From Thermococcus piezophilus (GTDB lineage: Archaea; Methanobacteriota_B; Thermococci; Thermococcales; Thermococcaceae): a DNA stretch of 64,000 nt. A model generated the notes under the pieces. It saw only the letters and a list, made by a program, of their open reading frames with translations. It searched no databases and was not told the DNA's origin. The stretch lies in the NCBI RefSeq assembly GCF_001647085.1, contig NZ_CP015520.1, forward strand, positions 496,001 through 560,000, in the 5' to 3' direction. Of this stretch, positions 1 through 9,121 are shown one piece after another (position 1 is the first letter of the stretch; each line of letters starts with the position of its first letter). Both the position numbers and the translations under genes were made by a program.

Positions 1-2
1 TG

Positions 3-485
3 AACTTCGCCGCTCTACGTGGCGAATACTCCCGCTGGCCGCTGAGCTGGGGGGAGCTCATACCTCTCCAGTTTCTCGAAAGGAAACCACTGGTTATCAT
101 AACCCCTGCCAGAAACGTAAGCCGGGAAACGCTCGTCAAGTTTGGAGAAGTCCTCGGTGATGTCATCGATACTGACAAGAGAAGGATAGCCCTGATAATC
201 AGCGCCGACCACGGTCATGCCCACGACGAGGACGGACCCTACGGTTACAGGAAAGAAAGTGAAGAGTACGACAGGCTCATCATGAGGCTAATCAACGAGA
301 ACCGCCTCGAGGAACTGCTCAAAATCCCAGAGAAACTCGTGAAGAATGCCTTAGTGGACAGCTACTGGCAGATGCTGATAATGCTCGGAGCCATGAGGAA
401 GGCGGAATTTGAGCTGGAAGGTTCAGCATACGCATGTCCAACCTACTTCGGCATGGCTGGGGCACTGTGGGTGAGGAAAAACTAA
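3..485 (+). CDS. LigB-type extradiol dioxygenase family protein, 5' end outside window
   Basis: The reading frame is already open at the window edge and ends with TAA at 483-485, so only about 160 C-terminal residues are visible. The segment contains [17 protein letters not shown], followed by a region ending in a YFGMAGALW-like tail, as in archaeal class III (LigB/DODA-type) extradiol ring-opening dioxygenase family proteins. That family uses a non-haem metal bound by His and Glu residues; the conserved His-rich stretch is consistent with this, but the N-terminal ligands lie outside the window. The true substrate in Thermococcales is not known. Its 3' end overlaps that of the convergent AlaX gene by four bases. 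Confidence 0.7.
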   Translation, partial: NFAALRGEYSRWPLSWGELIPLQFLERKPLVIITPARNVSRETLVKFGEVLGDVIDTDKRRIALIISADHGHAHDEDGPYGYRKESEEYDRLIMRLINENRLEELLKIPEKLVKNALVDSYWQMLIMLGAMRKAEFELEGSAYACPTYFGMAGALWVRKN

Positions 486-928
486 ATGACCTCAAAGCTC
501 ACCTCAAGCAACCCCTTGCTTTTCCTGAACCTGACCTTTCTGATTCTTATCTCCCCGATTTCGCCCGTAGTTGCCGTGTGCTCCCCCTTACAGGCGTTCA
601 CGTTCCAGTTTTCAATGACGACGACTCTGAGGGTTTTGATTTCCGGAGGGATTGGAAAAAGGTCGTACATATCCTCGCCGAAGCATCTCTCCGCTTCCTC
701 GCGAGGGGAATTGTATACCTAGACAGGGACGTTCTCCTTAACCTTCTCATTGGCAAGGCGCTCTATCTCGGTGATCTCCTCTTCACTTGGCTTTCTGTTG
801 AACTTGACGACGAGCACTCCTCGGTTCCCCTTAACGTAGGTTGAGGCCATCCACTTTGCTCTCTCTCCGGGAACCTTAACAACGGCGCCCTTGACGATGT
901 GCAGAGCGGTGTGAGTTCTCACCTCCAT
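482..928 (-). pseudogene. AlaX-type alanyl-tRNA editing protein, interrupted by an in-frame TAG
   Basis: Two consecutive open segments in the same frame (from 952 and from 670) are separated by one TAG at 719-721. Read through, the protein is about 148 residues, the size of a short AlaX, which hydrolyses mischarged Ser- or Gly-tRNA(Ala) in trans. The zinc-site motifs are present on both sides of the stop: HTALH near the start and NVNACKGEH near residue 100. A Lys codon (AAG) to TAG change would explain the lesion. The start at 928 ([10 protein letters not shown]) is preferred over the upstream ATG at 952. Downstream sequence shows no other damage, so the mutation is recent or a sequencing error. 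Confidence 0.8.
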
Positions 929-1049
929 GACGATTCCCGAAACTAACTTCAAAGATCATTTATTAACATGACGGGTAATCCCGAAGCGGCGGAAGTTTGG
1001 CCTTTTCTGTGAGTTTTTCGGAATAAGGCTCAAGATTCCAAAAAGCATA

Positions 1050-1130
1050 CGTGAAAGCCTTTCACGGGTAAACAAAAAGTGTTATAAGTCCTGACACTTG
1101 ATACACTGATGGACAAAGTTTTAGGGGTGA
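1050..1130 (+). promoter_or_regulatory. Promoter region of cpgS with a palindrome
   Basis: A perfect inverted repeat CGTGAAA-GCC-TTTCACG lies at 1050-1066, a TATA-like GTTATAAG at 1081-1088, and a strong ribosome binding site GGGGTGA at 1124-1130 before ATG 1137. The palindrome is placed where an upstream operator could sit; no regulator is identified. Confidence 0.5.
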
Positions 1131-1136
1131 ACAAAA

Positions 1137-2483
1137 ATGGCCGAGAAAAAAAAGAAAAGGGTTCTCATTCTTGGAGCGGCTGGAAGGGACTTCCACAATT
1201 TCAACGTCTTCTTCAGGGACAACCCCGAGTACGAGGTCGTTGCCTTCACCGCAACCCAGATTCCCGACATAGAGGGCAGGCTTTATCCGCCCGAGCTTGC
1301 CGGCGAGCTCTACCCGAACGGAATACCGATATGGAGCGAGGACGACCTTGAGAAGATAATCAAGGAGCATGACATTGATATCGTTGTCTTCGCCTACTCG
1401 GACGTCCCCCACGAGCACGTCATGCACCTCGCTTCTCGCGCTCACTCCGCTGGCGCTGACTTCTGGCTCCTCGGCCCGAAGAGCACCATGCTCAAGTCCA
1501 GCAAGCCGGTCATAGCGGTTACCGCCGTCAGAACCGGCTGTGGAAAGAGCCAGACCAGCAGAAAGGTCGCCCAGCTCCTCCAGGAGATGGGTTACAAGGT
1601 CGTCGCCATAAGACACCCAATGCCCTACGGTGACCTCAGGAAGCAGGTCGTCCAGAGGTTCGCGACCTTCGAGGACCTCGACAAGCACGAGTGCACCATC
1701 GAAGAGAGGGAGGAGTACGAGCCATACATCGAGAGAGGCATGGTCGTCTACGCGGGCGTTGACTACGAGAAGATCCTTCGCGAGGCCGAGAAAGAAGCTG
1801 ACATAATCCTCTGGGACGGCGGAAACAATGACTTCCCGTTCTACGAGCCCGACCTCTGGATAGTCGTTACCGACCCCCACAGGCCAGGCCACGAGCTCAA
1901 GTACCACCCCGGTGAGACCAACTTCAGGGCTGCTGATGTCATAATCATCAACAAGATAGACACCGCCAACAGGGACGACATCCAGAAGGTCCGCGAGAGC
2001 ATCGAGAAGGTCAACCCGAACGCCACTGTAATCGACGCCGCATCACCAATATTCGTTGACAACCCCGAGCTCATCAAGGGCAAGCGCGTTTTAGTGGTTG
2101 AGGATGGTCCGACCCTCACTCACGGCGGCATGAAGTACGGAGCTGGTTACGTTGCAGCTAAGAAGTTCGGTGGCAAGGAGATAATCGACCCGAGGCCCTA
2201 CGCCGTCGGCTCAATCGTCGAGACCTACAAGAAGTACCCGCACCTCGACCTCATCCTTCCGGCGATGGGCTACGGCAAGAAGCAGATTAAGGAGCTCGAG
2301 GAGACCATCAACAGGGCCGACGCAGATGTGGTCATCATGGGTACACCAGTTGACCTCAGGCGCTTCATGAACCTCAACAAGCCGGCCGTCCGCGTCCGCT
2401 ACGAACTCGAAGAAATCGGCCAGCCCAAGCTCAAGGACATCCTCAAGGAGTTCGTCGAAAAGTGCGAGAAGCTCAAGAAGTGA
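1137..2483 (+). CDS. cpgS: Cyclic 2,3-diphosphoglycerate synthetase family protein
   Basis: This 448-residue protein matches the archaeal family that makes the thermoprotectant cyclic 2,3-diphosphoglycerate from 2,3-diphosphoglycerate with ATP. The N-terminal part has a Rossmann-like start (VLILGAAGRDFHNFN), and a P-loop GCGKS sits near residue 138 inside AVTAVRTGCGKSQTSRK. A DGGNNDFPF segment near residue 225 and an IIINKIDTA segment near residue 268 resemble the GTPase-like core that led to annotation as a predicted GTPase in some genomes. Length agrees with the family (about 450-460). It stands alone with its own promoter. Whether Thermococcus actually uses it for this compound is inferred from the family. 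Confidence 0.85.
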   Translation: MAEKKKKRVLILGAAGRDFHNFNVFFRDNPEYEVVAFTATQIPDIEGRLYPPELAGELYPNGIPIWSEDDLEKIIKEHDIDIVVFAYSDVPHEHVMHLASRAHSAGADFWLLGPKSTMLKSSKPVIAVTAVRTGCGKSQTSRKVAQLLQEMGYKVVAIRHPMPYGDLRKQVVQRFATFEDLDKHECTIEEREEYEPYIERGMVVYAGVDYEKILREAEKEADIILWDGGNNDFPFYEPDLWIVVTDPHRPGHELKYHPGETNFRAADVIIINKIDTANRDDIQKVRESIEKVNPNATVIDAASPIFVDNPELIKGKRVLVVEDGPTLTHGGMKYGAGYVAAKKFGGKEIIDPRPYAVGSIVETYKKYPHLDLILPAMGYGKKQIKELEETINRADADVVIMGTPVDLRRFMNLNKPAVRVRYELEEIGQPKLKDILKEFVEKCEKLKK

Positions 2484-2530
2484 GCTTCTTAATCTCCCGT
2501 TTTCTTTTCCATACTATTAGCCAAAAGTAA

Positions 2531-2540
2531 TCTTTTTATA
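2531..2540 (+). promoter_or_regulatory. TATA box for the small PLDc_N membrane gene
   Basis: TCTTTTTATA at 2531-2540, preceded by a purine-rich BRE-like stretch (2522-2530). It puts transcription start near 2562, ten bases before ATG 2573, and so argues for the ATG rather than the TTG/GTG codons at 2561/2564. Confidence 0.5.
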
Positions 2541-2572
2541 AAAAGAGACCCACTCAATCTTTGGTGAATGCC

Positions 2573-2794
2573 ATGACGGGGTCAGGAATATTTTTTGCAC
2601 TATGGGGATTTGGATGGATTTTGGGCATTTTAGGCCTTGTCGCGATTGTGTGGGTGATCTACGACGTGCTGGTTAACCAGAAACGTATGCCCGACGTTGA
2701 GAAGGTGGTATGGATCATTGTAGCGCTCTTTCTCGGAATAATAGGCGCGATAATCTACTACGTTATCGTTAAGTCCAGCCACAAGTACGAGTAG
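2573..2794 (+). CDS. Small membrane protein with PLD nuclease N-terminal-like (PLDc_N) fold
   Basis: The protein has 73 residues with two hydrophobic helices (about residues 6-30 and 45-65) joined by a short charged loop, YDVLVNQKRMPDVEKVVW. This is the pattern of the PLDc_N domain: two transmembrane helices with no catalytic residues. The ATG at 2573 is chosen because GGTGA at 2563-2567 gives a good ribosome binding site. It lies alone between cpgS and a transposon remnant. The function of the family is unknown; an inner-membrane accessory role is only a guess. Confidence 0.75.
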   Translation: MTGSGIFFALWGFGWILGILGLVAIVWVIYDVLVNQKRMPDVEKVVWIIVALFLGIIGAIIYYVIVKSSHKYE

Positions 2795-2830
2795 CCGAGA
2801 GAGGAAAGTCCCTAATCCAACGATGACATT

Positions 2831-2846
2831 CCGGTTTACTGACCGG
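2831..2846 (-). repeat. Hairpin downstream of the broken tnpB
   Basis: CCGGT-TTACTG-ACCGG forms a short hairpin 25 bases after the tnpB stop codon, where the right-end hairpin of IS200/IS605-type elements normally lies. A further pair of GC-rich inverted repeats sits at 2890-2945, within the 3' end of tnpB. Confidence 0.4.
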
Positions 2847-2870
2847 AAGCCTTTTAGGTATGACAACCAA

Positions 2871-4105
2871 CTACCTCTGCCCGGGGAGCACCGCCGAAGG
2901 CGGAGTCAATGAACTTGGGCGGGTTATTACCGTCCCGCCGACTCCTTCCCTTTTTGTTACGGAAGAAGCCAGCTTCCCCGCCCTTGTCTTCATTGCGGGG
3001 CTTTCGAGTGGAACAGAAACTCCCCACATCTTCAGGGCTTTTAAACGAATATTCCAGGAGCCAACAACATCCCTGTCTGATTCAAACCCGCACTTGCAAC
3101 TCAAAACCCTGTGCCCATTCGGGCTTAACTTACCCCCACATACCGGGCACAGGGAGGAAGTAAAAGCAGGATTAACAAAAACAACCTTAACACCCTTTAG
3201 TTTAGCCTTGTACTCAATAATACTCTGAAGCTTCCTAAAACTCCACCTGTGAAGACGACCATTCATCTTGAAGAATACCGTATCGAATTCCCTATTTCAC
3301 TCAAATCCTCAAGAGCAATACCACCATATTCTTCAGCTAACTCAACAATCTTGTTAGCCAGCTTGTGATACAAGTCGTTAAACATGTCCCTCTCACGCTC
3401 GCCGTATTTTCTAAGCAACTTCTTCCTCCTCTTGCCAGTCTTAAGCTTTTTCTGGATTTTCCGTCTTTTCAAGTAATAACCAGTCCTGATTTCTCTCTCA
3501 TGAGTGATAATTTGTACAAACTCCCCGTTTGGCAAGGCGAGGGTTACATTATTCTCGTTCAAATCAACGCCAACGAAAGCTTTAGGCTCTCAAATTTCAA
3601 CCCCCTTCGAGAAGACAACGTTCAGAAAAACACCCTTCGGTGTTCTCCCTAACCAAGCCTGGCCAACTTTCCAGCCCTTGAACCGCTCATAATACTTGGC
3701 AGGATAAAACTCCAATTGGACTCTTCCCTGTGGGGTGGAGAGTTTGATTATTCCAGCCTCAACGCTGAGTTTGAAGAGATGGTCGTCCAACATGATGACT
3801 TCCTTCTTGAAGACGGGTTTACCATTGGCCTTTCCCTTCTTTTTCCTCTTCCTAAAGCTTTTGAAGATGGCTGTCGCCATTTGACAGGCCGTGTAAAGGT
3901 AATGGCTCGGAAGTTCCGGATACTCCTTCCGAAGGCTTTTGTATGTTTCTTTCTTCAGCCGGTAAAAGCTTGTTACATTGTTCTCAAACGCGTAAGTGAT
4001 TAGGAAGTTCACAATTTCCCGGTAAGTGGAGAAGAGACTATCTAATCCGGCAGGAGTTTCTTTGAGCTTGAATTTTGCAGTCAGCTTAACCGTCTCTTTT
4101 TTCAT
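2871..4105 (-). pseudogene. tnpB: TnpB RNA-guided nuclease, broken by a stop and a frameshift
   Basis: Three segments together match the intact TnpB at 10643-11824 along its length. The first (4105-3590) ends in TGA where the intact copy has an Arg codon (VEI*EPKAF versus VEVREPKAF). The second (3589-3263) carries the first RuvC Asp (GVDLNENN) and the IALEDL Glu, then loses one base at about 3267. The third (3266-2871) has a CPVC zinc half-site and ESDRDVVGSWN with the last RuvC Asp. The second zinc half-site is CKC rather than the CENC of the intact copy. No recombinase gene is attached. It is an inactive copy, not identical to the 10.6 kb one. Confidence 0.9.
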
Positions 4106-4357
4106 TTCTCACTACCAAAATATAGAGATATTGTATTAACACTCAAAGTGGTCATTTGGATATTTAAATGTTGCGGAAGTCATAACCAGTGTTCAATACG
4201 CATCCAAGGTATGAAGGTTCCTAGTATTATACCCTCCGGGAGGAGGGATGAATCTCCATGAATAATTAATACCGGGGAATATTTGGTAACCCTTCTAGAT
4301 CACGTGAAGGTTGAGGGTATCTATGACTAATTAGCTAGTACAAACAAAAGGGTAATT

Positions 4358-4678
4358 ATGTTCAATACAGCTAAATCAGGCCTTTTAAGAAAAAAGTCCA
4401 CTGAAATAACTTCTCCAAAGTCATTTCCTTTAGAAGGCATTAAGGAAATATCCATTCAAATAACAAACGATACCTTTTCGCTATATTATATTCGAATGCG
4501 TGCAAGGGATGCAAATCATGATATAGTCTTTAGTATTGGGATAAACCCAAAAATTGGCAGAAGTGACTTGAGAAAAGTTTACAGCATCCTCTGGACGACA
4601 TTTGAAGGACTATCCAAACGATACAAAACAGATGCCAAAAGGAATAGCAACATTCTATTTCTAGACCAATATCAATGA
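4358..4678 (+). CDS. Hypothetical 106-residue protein in an AT-rich patch
   Basis: I do not recognise this protein. It is basic at the N-terminus (KSGLLRKKSTE) and has a mixed alpha/beta look, with a central stretch rich in Ile/Phe/Tyr and no membrane segment. The whole 4110-4700 stretch is much more AT-rich than its neighbours and directly follows the tnpB remnant, so the gene may be imported. A purine-rich AAAGGGTAATT precedes the ATG, a weak ribosome binding site. It may be a virus- or plasmid-derived gene or a chance frame. Confidence 0.35.
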   Translation: MFNTAKSGLLRKKSTEITSPKSFPLEGIKEISIQITNDTFSLYYIRMRARDANHDIVFSIGINPKIGRSDLRKVYSILWTTFEGLSKRYKTDAKRNSNILFLDQYQ

Positions 4679-4711
4679 AATCCCCTTTAAAGGAGCGAGA
4701 GCCGGGAGTTC

Positions 4712-5125
4712 TCACTCCCCCATGACCTGAACAACGACCTTTCTCCTCCTCGGCCTCACATCCAGCTCGACGAAGAATATCTGCTGCCATATCCCCCGGA
4801 CGAGCTTTCCATCAACCACAGGAAAGCCCTCGCTCGCCCCGAGGAGCGTGGCCCTTATATGGGAGTGGGCGTTGTCGTCGATTCTGTCGTGAAGGTAGCC
4901 CTTGCCTTTGAGTATGAGCTCTCCCAGGACCCTCTTGAAGTCCTCCAAGAGACCTGACTCGTGCTCTATCGTAACTATCGCCCCAGTAGCGCCAGGAACG
5001 AAGACGAGGACCTGGCCGTTATTTATTCCCGACTCCTCGACAATTCTCTCAACCTCATGAGTTATGTCCACGAGATCAATCTCGCCCTTCGTTGTGAAGT
5101 GAAGCTCCTTCGTGACGACCTCCAT
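4712..5125 (-). CDS. YjbQ/UPF0047 family protein (possible thiamine-phosphate synthase-like)
   Basis: The 137-residue product has the family signature: VFVPGATGAIVTIEHE near the centre, NAHSHIRATLLG with paired His, and a GIWQQIFFVELD strand with an RRRKVVVQVMGE end. The family forms trimers with a His/Glu pocket and has been linked to a secondary thiamine phosphate synthase activity. The start at 5125 (MEVVTKELHF) is chosen because GGGGTGGT precedes it; an upstream ATG at 5155 lies inside the neighbour. The first 50 bases overlap the vanZ-like gene, and thiR lies upstream in the same direction, which supports a thiamine-related role. Confidence 0.8.
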   Translation of the reverse strand: MEVVTKELHFTTKGEIDLVDITHEVERIVEESGINNGQVLVFVPGATGAIVTIEHESGLLEDFKRVLGELILKGKGYLHDRIDDNAHSHIRATLLGASEGFPVVDGKLVRGIWQQIFFVELDVRPRRRKVVVQVMGE

Positions 5126-5405
5126 ACCACCACCCCAGAAGAACTCCAAAGCCAAATCCTATTAGATTTGCGGCCATGTCGTATGGCGAGAAGGTCCTGC
5201 CCGGGACGAATAGCTGGAGAAACTCGAGAAGGAAAGGCAGGGGAAGGAGGTAAAGAAAAGCCGGCCATCCGAGGAAACCTAAAGTGAGGAACTCCAAGAA
5301 ATGGACCACCTTATCACCGTGGGCAACGGGGGCAGAGGGTGTTCTAGGGGAGAGATTGAGAATGAAAAGCAGAAGGATATAAAGGACGAGTAGCTTCCGC
5401 CTCAA
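5076..5405 (-). CDS. VanZ-like small membrane protein
   Basis: This 109-residue protein starts with a membrane helix (LLVLYILLLFILNL). The VanZ-type HGDKVVHFLEFLTLGFLG segment, two more helices and the DMAANLIGFGFGVLLGWW end typical of VanZ-like domains follow. The start codon overlaps the thiR stop by four bases (ATGA), so the two are translationally coupled, and its 3' end overlaps the yjbQ-like start. VanZ-like proteins are of unknown function outside the glycopeptide-resistance case; nothing here shows a link to antibiotics. Confidence 0.7.
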   Translation of the reverse strand: MRRKLLVLYILLLFILNLSPRTPSAPVAHGDKVVHFLEFLTLGFLGWPAFLYLLPLPFLLEFLQLFVPGRTFSPYDMAANLIGFGFGVLLGWWYGGRHEGASLHNEGRD

Positions 5406-6292
5406 AGGCCATTCACCAGCCTCTTGAGCTTCTCCACGACCTCAAAGGGATCCCTCCCAAAGAGGTAAACCACAGGCTCAACCCCAAAGCCACCCTCGTC
5501 CACCACGGCATCGTGGGTTCCATCCCTGAATGCATCTGCGATTATCTTAACGGCCTCGTCTTCCTCCAGCCCCCCGGTCTTAACCCTTGCAACTTTGAAA
5601 CCCGCCCGTTCCAAGGCTAATTCAATGTCACTACCATAACGTATGTTCAGGACGCTCCTGACCTCTAGCCGAACCTTTCCAAGTTCCACGAGTATGCCAG
5701 CGGTGAAGCTGCTCGCGCCGAACTCGGGTGGCAAAGCGAAGGCCTTCCCCTTAACTGCCGTGATTCTCCCCGGAATGGCCGCGACGTCCTCAGAGCCTCC
5801 GGGGTTTGGAAGGGAATACGCGAAGTTGCTCCTGACCTCTGGAATAAGTGAGGGGAAAGCCTCGTTTCTAAGAAGCTCGTTGAGGGCCAAGTTAAGTCTC
5901 TCCAGTATCTCACCCCTTGCGGGTTGAGCTGAAAACAGCGACTTGCAAGCTTTCTCACTTATCCCGGCGTAGTCCGAATAAAACCTGCACAGAAAACCGC
6001 TCTGGAGGAGTTCGAAGAGCCTGCGGGAGGTCAAAACTATGGCGTCCTCTTTAGTTCCACCGAAGAGGATTAGCTTCGACACTTCGGAGGCGAGCTTTTC
6101 GAGCTCATCGGCGACCTCCTTTGGGGGAACCTTGTATTTCCCTGCAAGATACTTGCTCACCATAGCTTGGGTTATGCCGAGATACCCAGCTATCTGGGCC
6201 TGCTTCATGCCACTCTTATAAAGGTTCTCAGCTATCTTGGCCCTGATGAAAGGCATGAGCTCCTCGGCAACGTAGAGGCTCGGCGTCCTCAT
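5402..6292 (-). CDS. thiR: ThiR-type thiamine-phosphate-responsive transcription regulator (HTH + ThiN)
   Basis: The 296-residue protein has an N-terminal helix-turn-helix (about residues 25-60, QAQIAGYLGITQAMVSKYL). A middle region with several Cys residues follows, and then a C-terminal ThiN-type domain (about 125-296, with IPGRITAVKG and FRDGTHDAVVDEGGFG). HTH-ThiN fusions without the catalytic activity of ThiDN act as thiamine phosphate-sensing repressors of thiamine genes in archaea (ThiR). It is first in a three-gene run, thiR-vanZ-yjbQ. The divergent intergenic space to pyrB (6293-6411) contains a near-palindrome TTGAATATTCGAA at 6318-6330 that could be its own operator; this is inference. 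Confidence 0.85.
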   Translation of the reverse strand: MRTPSLYVAEELMPFIRAKIAENLYKSGMKQAQIAGYLGITQAMVSKYLAGKYKVPPKEVADELEKLASEVSKLILFGGTKEDAIVLTSRRLFELLQSGFLCRFYSDYAGISEKACKSLFSAQPARGEILERLNLALNELLRNEAFPSLIPEVRSNFAYSLPNPGGSEDVAAIPGRITAVKGKAFALPPEFGASSFTAGILVELGKVRLEVRSVLNIRYGSDIELALERAGFKVARVKTGGLEEDEAVKIIADAFRDGTHDAVVDEGGFGVEPVVYLFGRDPFEVVEKLKRLVNGL

Positions 6293-6372
6293 AGCATCAC
6301 CCTAAAACCTGGTTATTGAATATTCGAACTGGGGTTTAAAGCGTTACTGTCAACAAGTTTATGTCAAAAAAT

Positions 6373-7338
<966 letters not shown>

Positions 7339-7506
7339 GTGGCCTCTTTAACCAAGCATCCCCCTCAGAACATATGGAGTGGGGATGCGTTTGAAGGGGA
7401 GCCCGTAGTGGAGACTCCCGAACTTCTGCCATCCATTAAAGACGCTCGAACGAGAGTAAGAGAGGCGCTTGCGAAGGCAAGGGCTGAAGTCCTGGGGGTG
7501 CTGTGA
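7339..7506 (+). CDS. Small 55-residue ORF wedged between pyrB and pyrI
   Basis: A GTG codon immediately after the pyrB stop opens a frame ending right before the pyrI ATG. It has a GGGGGTG ribosome binding site 6-7 bases before the GTG. The product ends in ALAKARAEVLGVL, echoing the pyrB C-terminus LGLTLGVL, and the pyrB/ORF and ORF/pyrI junctions have near-identical sequence (GGGGGTGTTATGAGTG versus GGGGGTGCTGTGAATG). I do not recognise it. It may be a real small protein, a remnant of an inserted or duplicated piece, or a spacer. The duplicated junction favours an insertion between two genes that are normally adjacent. Confidence 0.4.
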   Translation: MASLTKHPPQNIWSGDAFEGEPVVETPELLPSIKDARTRVREALAKARAEVLGVL

Positions 7507-7962
7507 ATGGCCGAGCTCAAGGTTACCGCGATTAAGGAAGGAACCGTTATAGACCATATTCCGGCCGGAAAGGGCCTCAAGGTCATCGAGATACTCCACC
7601 TAAACATGCTTAAAGGGGGAGTTTTGCTCCTTGCCTCAAACGTCCACAGCAAAAAACTCGGCAAGAAGGACATCGTCAAGGTTGAAGGCCGCTTCCTGAG
7701 CGAAGAGGAGGTCAACAAGATAGCTCTGATAGCTCCAACGGTCACAGTAAACATAGTGAGGAACTACAAGGTAACCGAGAAGTTCAAGGTCGAGATTCCG
7801 GAGGAGATAAGCGGAATCCTCCGCTGCGCCAATCCCAATTGCGTCAGCAACCACGAATACGTCACTTCAAAGTTCTACGTCGTCTCAAGGGAGCCTCTGA
7901 AGGTGCGCTGCCATTACTGCGAGAGGACAATGGAGGAAAGTGAAATTCTGAGCAACCTCTAA
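7507..7962 (+). CDS. pyrI: Aspartate carbamoyltransferase regulatory subunit
   Basis: The 151-residue protein has the N-terminal allosteric nucleotide-binding domain (KEGTVIDHIPAGKGLKV at residues 9-25). The C-terminal zinc domain has four Cys ligands in CANPNC and CHYC (about residues 112-141). It binds PyrB through the zinc domain and transmits ATP/CTP control. Start and length fit the family; a GGGGGTG ribosome binding site precedes the ATG. Confidence 0.97.
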   Translation: MAELKVTAIKEGTVIDHIPAGKGLKVIEILHLNMLKGGVLLLASNVHSKKLGKKDIVKVEGRFLSEEEVNKIALIAPTVTVNIVRNYKVTEKFKVEIPEEISGILRCANPNCVSNHEYVTSKFYVVSREPLKVRCHYCERTMEESEILSNL

Positions 7963-8007
7963 GAACGGCTTATAATCCCCCACCCCTTATTTTTAATTGT
8001 GGGTGGT

Positions 8008-8865
8008 ATGAAAAGAGCCATCGCTGTGTTAGTAATTGCGTTCATTCTTATCGTGAGCATAGTAGGATTCGTTTACGGGGAGAGCCCATCAAAGACAGGC
8101 CCATTGGAACTCAGATCACAAAAAACAAGGAGGGCGTTAGGATATATGCAATGATCGAAAACAAAAATGCCGCCTTTGAGGTGGCTCTTTTTAATCATCA
8201 AGATTGGTGAGGTAAAGATAAACGAGACCAACGTTTCAATGCTGGCTTACATAGGAGCGCCCGGGAGGGTTATGTTCAAGATTAAAGGATGGACAATCAA
8301 CTGGAACAGCATTGAATTCGACGTCAGTGGAAAAGTAACCGTAAACACAGAGGCTGGAAAGACCTACCTGGTAACGCTGGAGCCCGTCCACGAGCCAGGC
8401 ATCTTTGTTATGAGACTCGACGAAAAGCTCAGCGGCGTCATCGGCCGGGACGTATCAACCATCAGATTTCTCGATGATTCCACAGCTGTAGTGGATATCC
8501 TTGCGCAGGCAGGCTTTCCCACCGAGCTCACTGTCAACAAAGAGCTGAGGGAGAAGTACTTTAACCTATGGAAGGAAACCGGGAACCTGAGCTACCTCCG
8601 GGCATACGGGGATTTAAGCTACCACATCAAAACACTCGGCCTGATGGCCAAGCTTGGCAACCTCGATGGGCCCTCAGTCAGGACTTTAGTTCTGGACCTC
8701 AGGGCCACGGATTATTACTACTACCACTGAAGCGAGCAGGAAAGGAAAGACCTGATCCTTGTCTTCTTCAATGACTTCCCATACTACGATGCGCTCAAAG
8801 TCCATGACGGCCCGATTTGGAGCAGGCTGCCCTTCATCTACTACACCGCGAGTGCTGTTTCGTAG
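8008..8865 (+). pseudogene. Secreted hypothetical protein, broken by two frameshifts and a TGA
   Basis: A good ribosome binding site (GGTGGT) and ATG 8008 start a signal peptide (MKRAIAVLVIAFILIVSIVG, then FVYG). The frame then shifts near 8100 into GTQITKNKEGVRIYAMIENK and again near 8205 into the long segment ending at 8730. There TGA interrupts a Tyr-rich stretch, and the same frame continues (SEQERKDLILVFFNDFPYY) to TAG at 8863-8865. Joined, the product is about 285 residues, exported, with no family I recognise. Each lesion leaves recognisable continuation, so the decay is fairly recent. Confidence 0.65.
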
Positions 8866-8900
8866 GTAGTAACGAGTGAAATATTTGGTAATTTTTGTTT

Positions 8901-8917
8901 TTCGAAATTTTTAAATG
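8901..8917 (+). promoter_or_regulatory. Promoter-like sequence ahead of the solo IS607 end
   Basis: TTCGAAATTTTTAAATG contains a TATA-like TTTTTAAATG (8908-8917) with a BRE-like purine/CGAAA stretch. It predicts transcription from about 8939, ten bases before the solo element begins. Confidence 0.4.
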
Positions 8918-8947
8918 GTTTTGGAGGATAAGTGGTAGTGATGTAAC

Positions 8948-9089
8948 TCGATATGTGGGGTTGTAAGCCCGAATGGGGGCCGTTGACTGAAGATGTGCCC
9001 CCGCTCCCCCGAAAGCCAGCCGATGAGCAGAGGCTGGAAGGTTACCCGCTACAATCACAGGTCCCAAAAGTAGCGGGTAACCAGAACGG
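8948..9089 (+). mobile_element. Solo right end of an IS607-type element (tnpB 3' end with omega-RNA-like stems)
   Basis: This stretch matches the tnpB 3' end and right end of the intact element at 10636-12483, read on the opposite strand. It starts at the zinc-finger codons (CGATATGTGGGG, GCCCGAATGGG) and lacks about 80 internal bases. It resumes at CTGAAGATG and runs to ...CCAGAACGG, the same terminal bases that border the intact element. Two stems are kept: CCAGCC/GGCTGG and the long GGTTACCCGCTAC/GTAGCGGGTAACC. The second is a perfect 13-base-pair stem here, whereas the intact copy has one A-C mismatch. No TnpB coding capacity remains. TnpB guide RNAs are made from exactly this part of such elements. 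Confidence 0.75.
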
Positions 9090-9121
9090 TTACCCGTCTT
9101 CTGAACATCCTGCATGTTCAT

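Noticed and set aside
1062-1907. Long minus-strand open frame opposite cpgS
   Set aside because: It is a mirror of the GC-rich codons of cpgS, lacks a ribosome binding site and has no family likeness.
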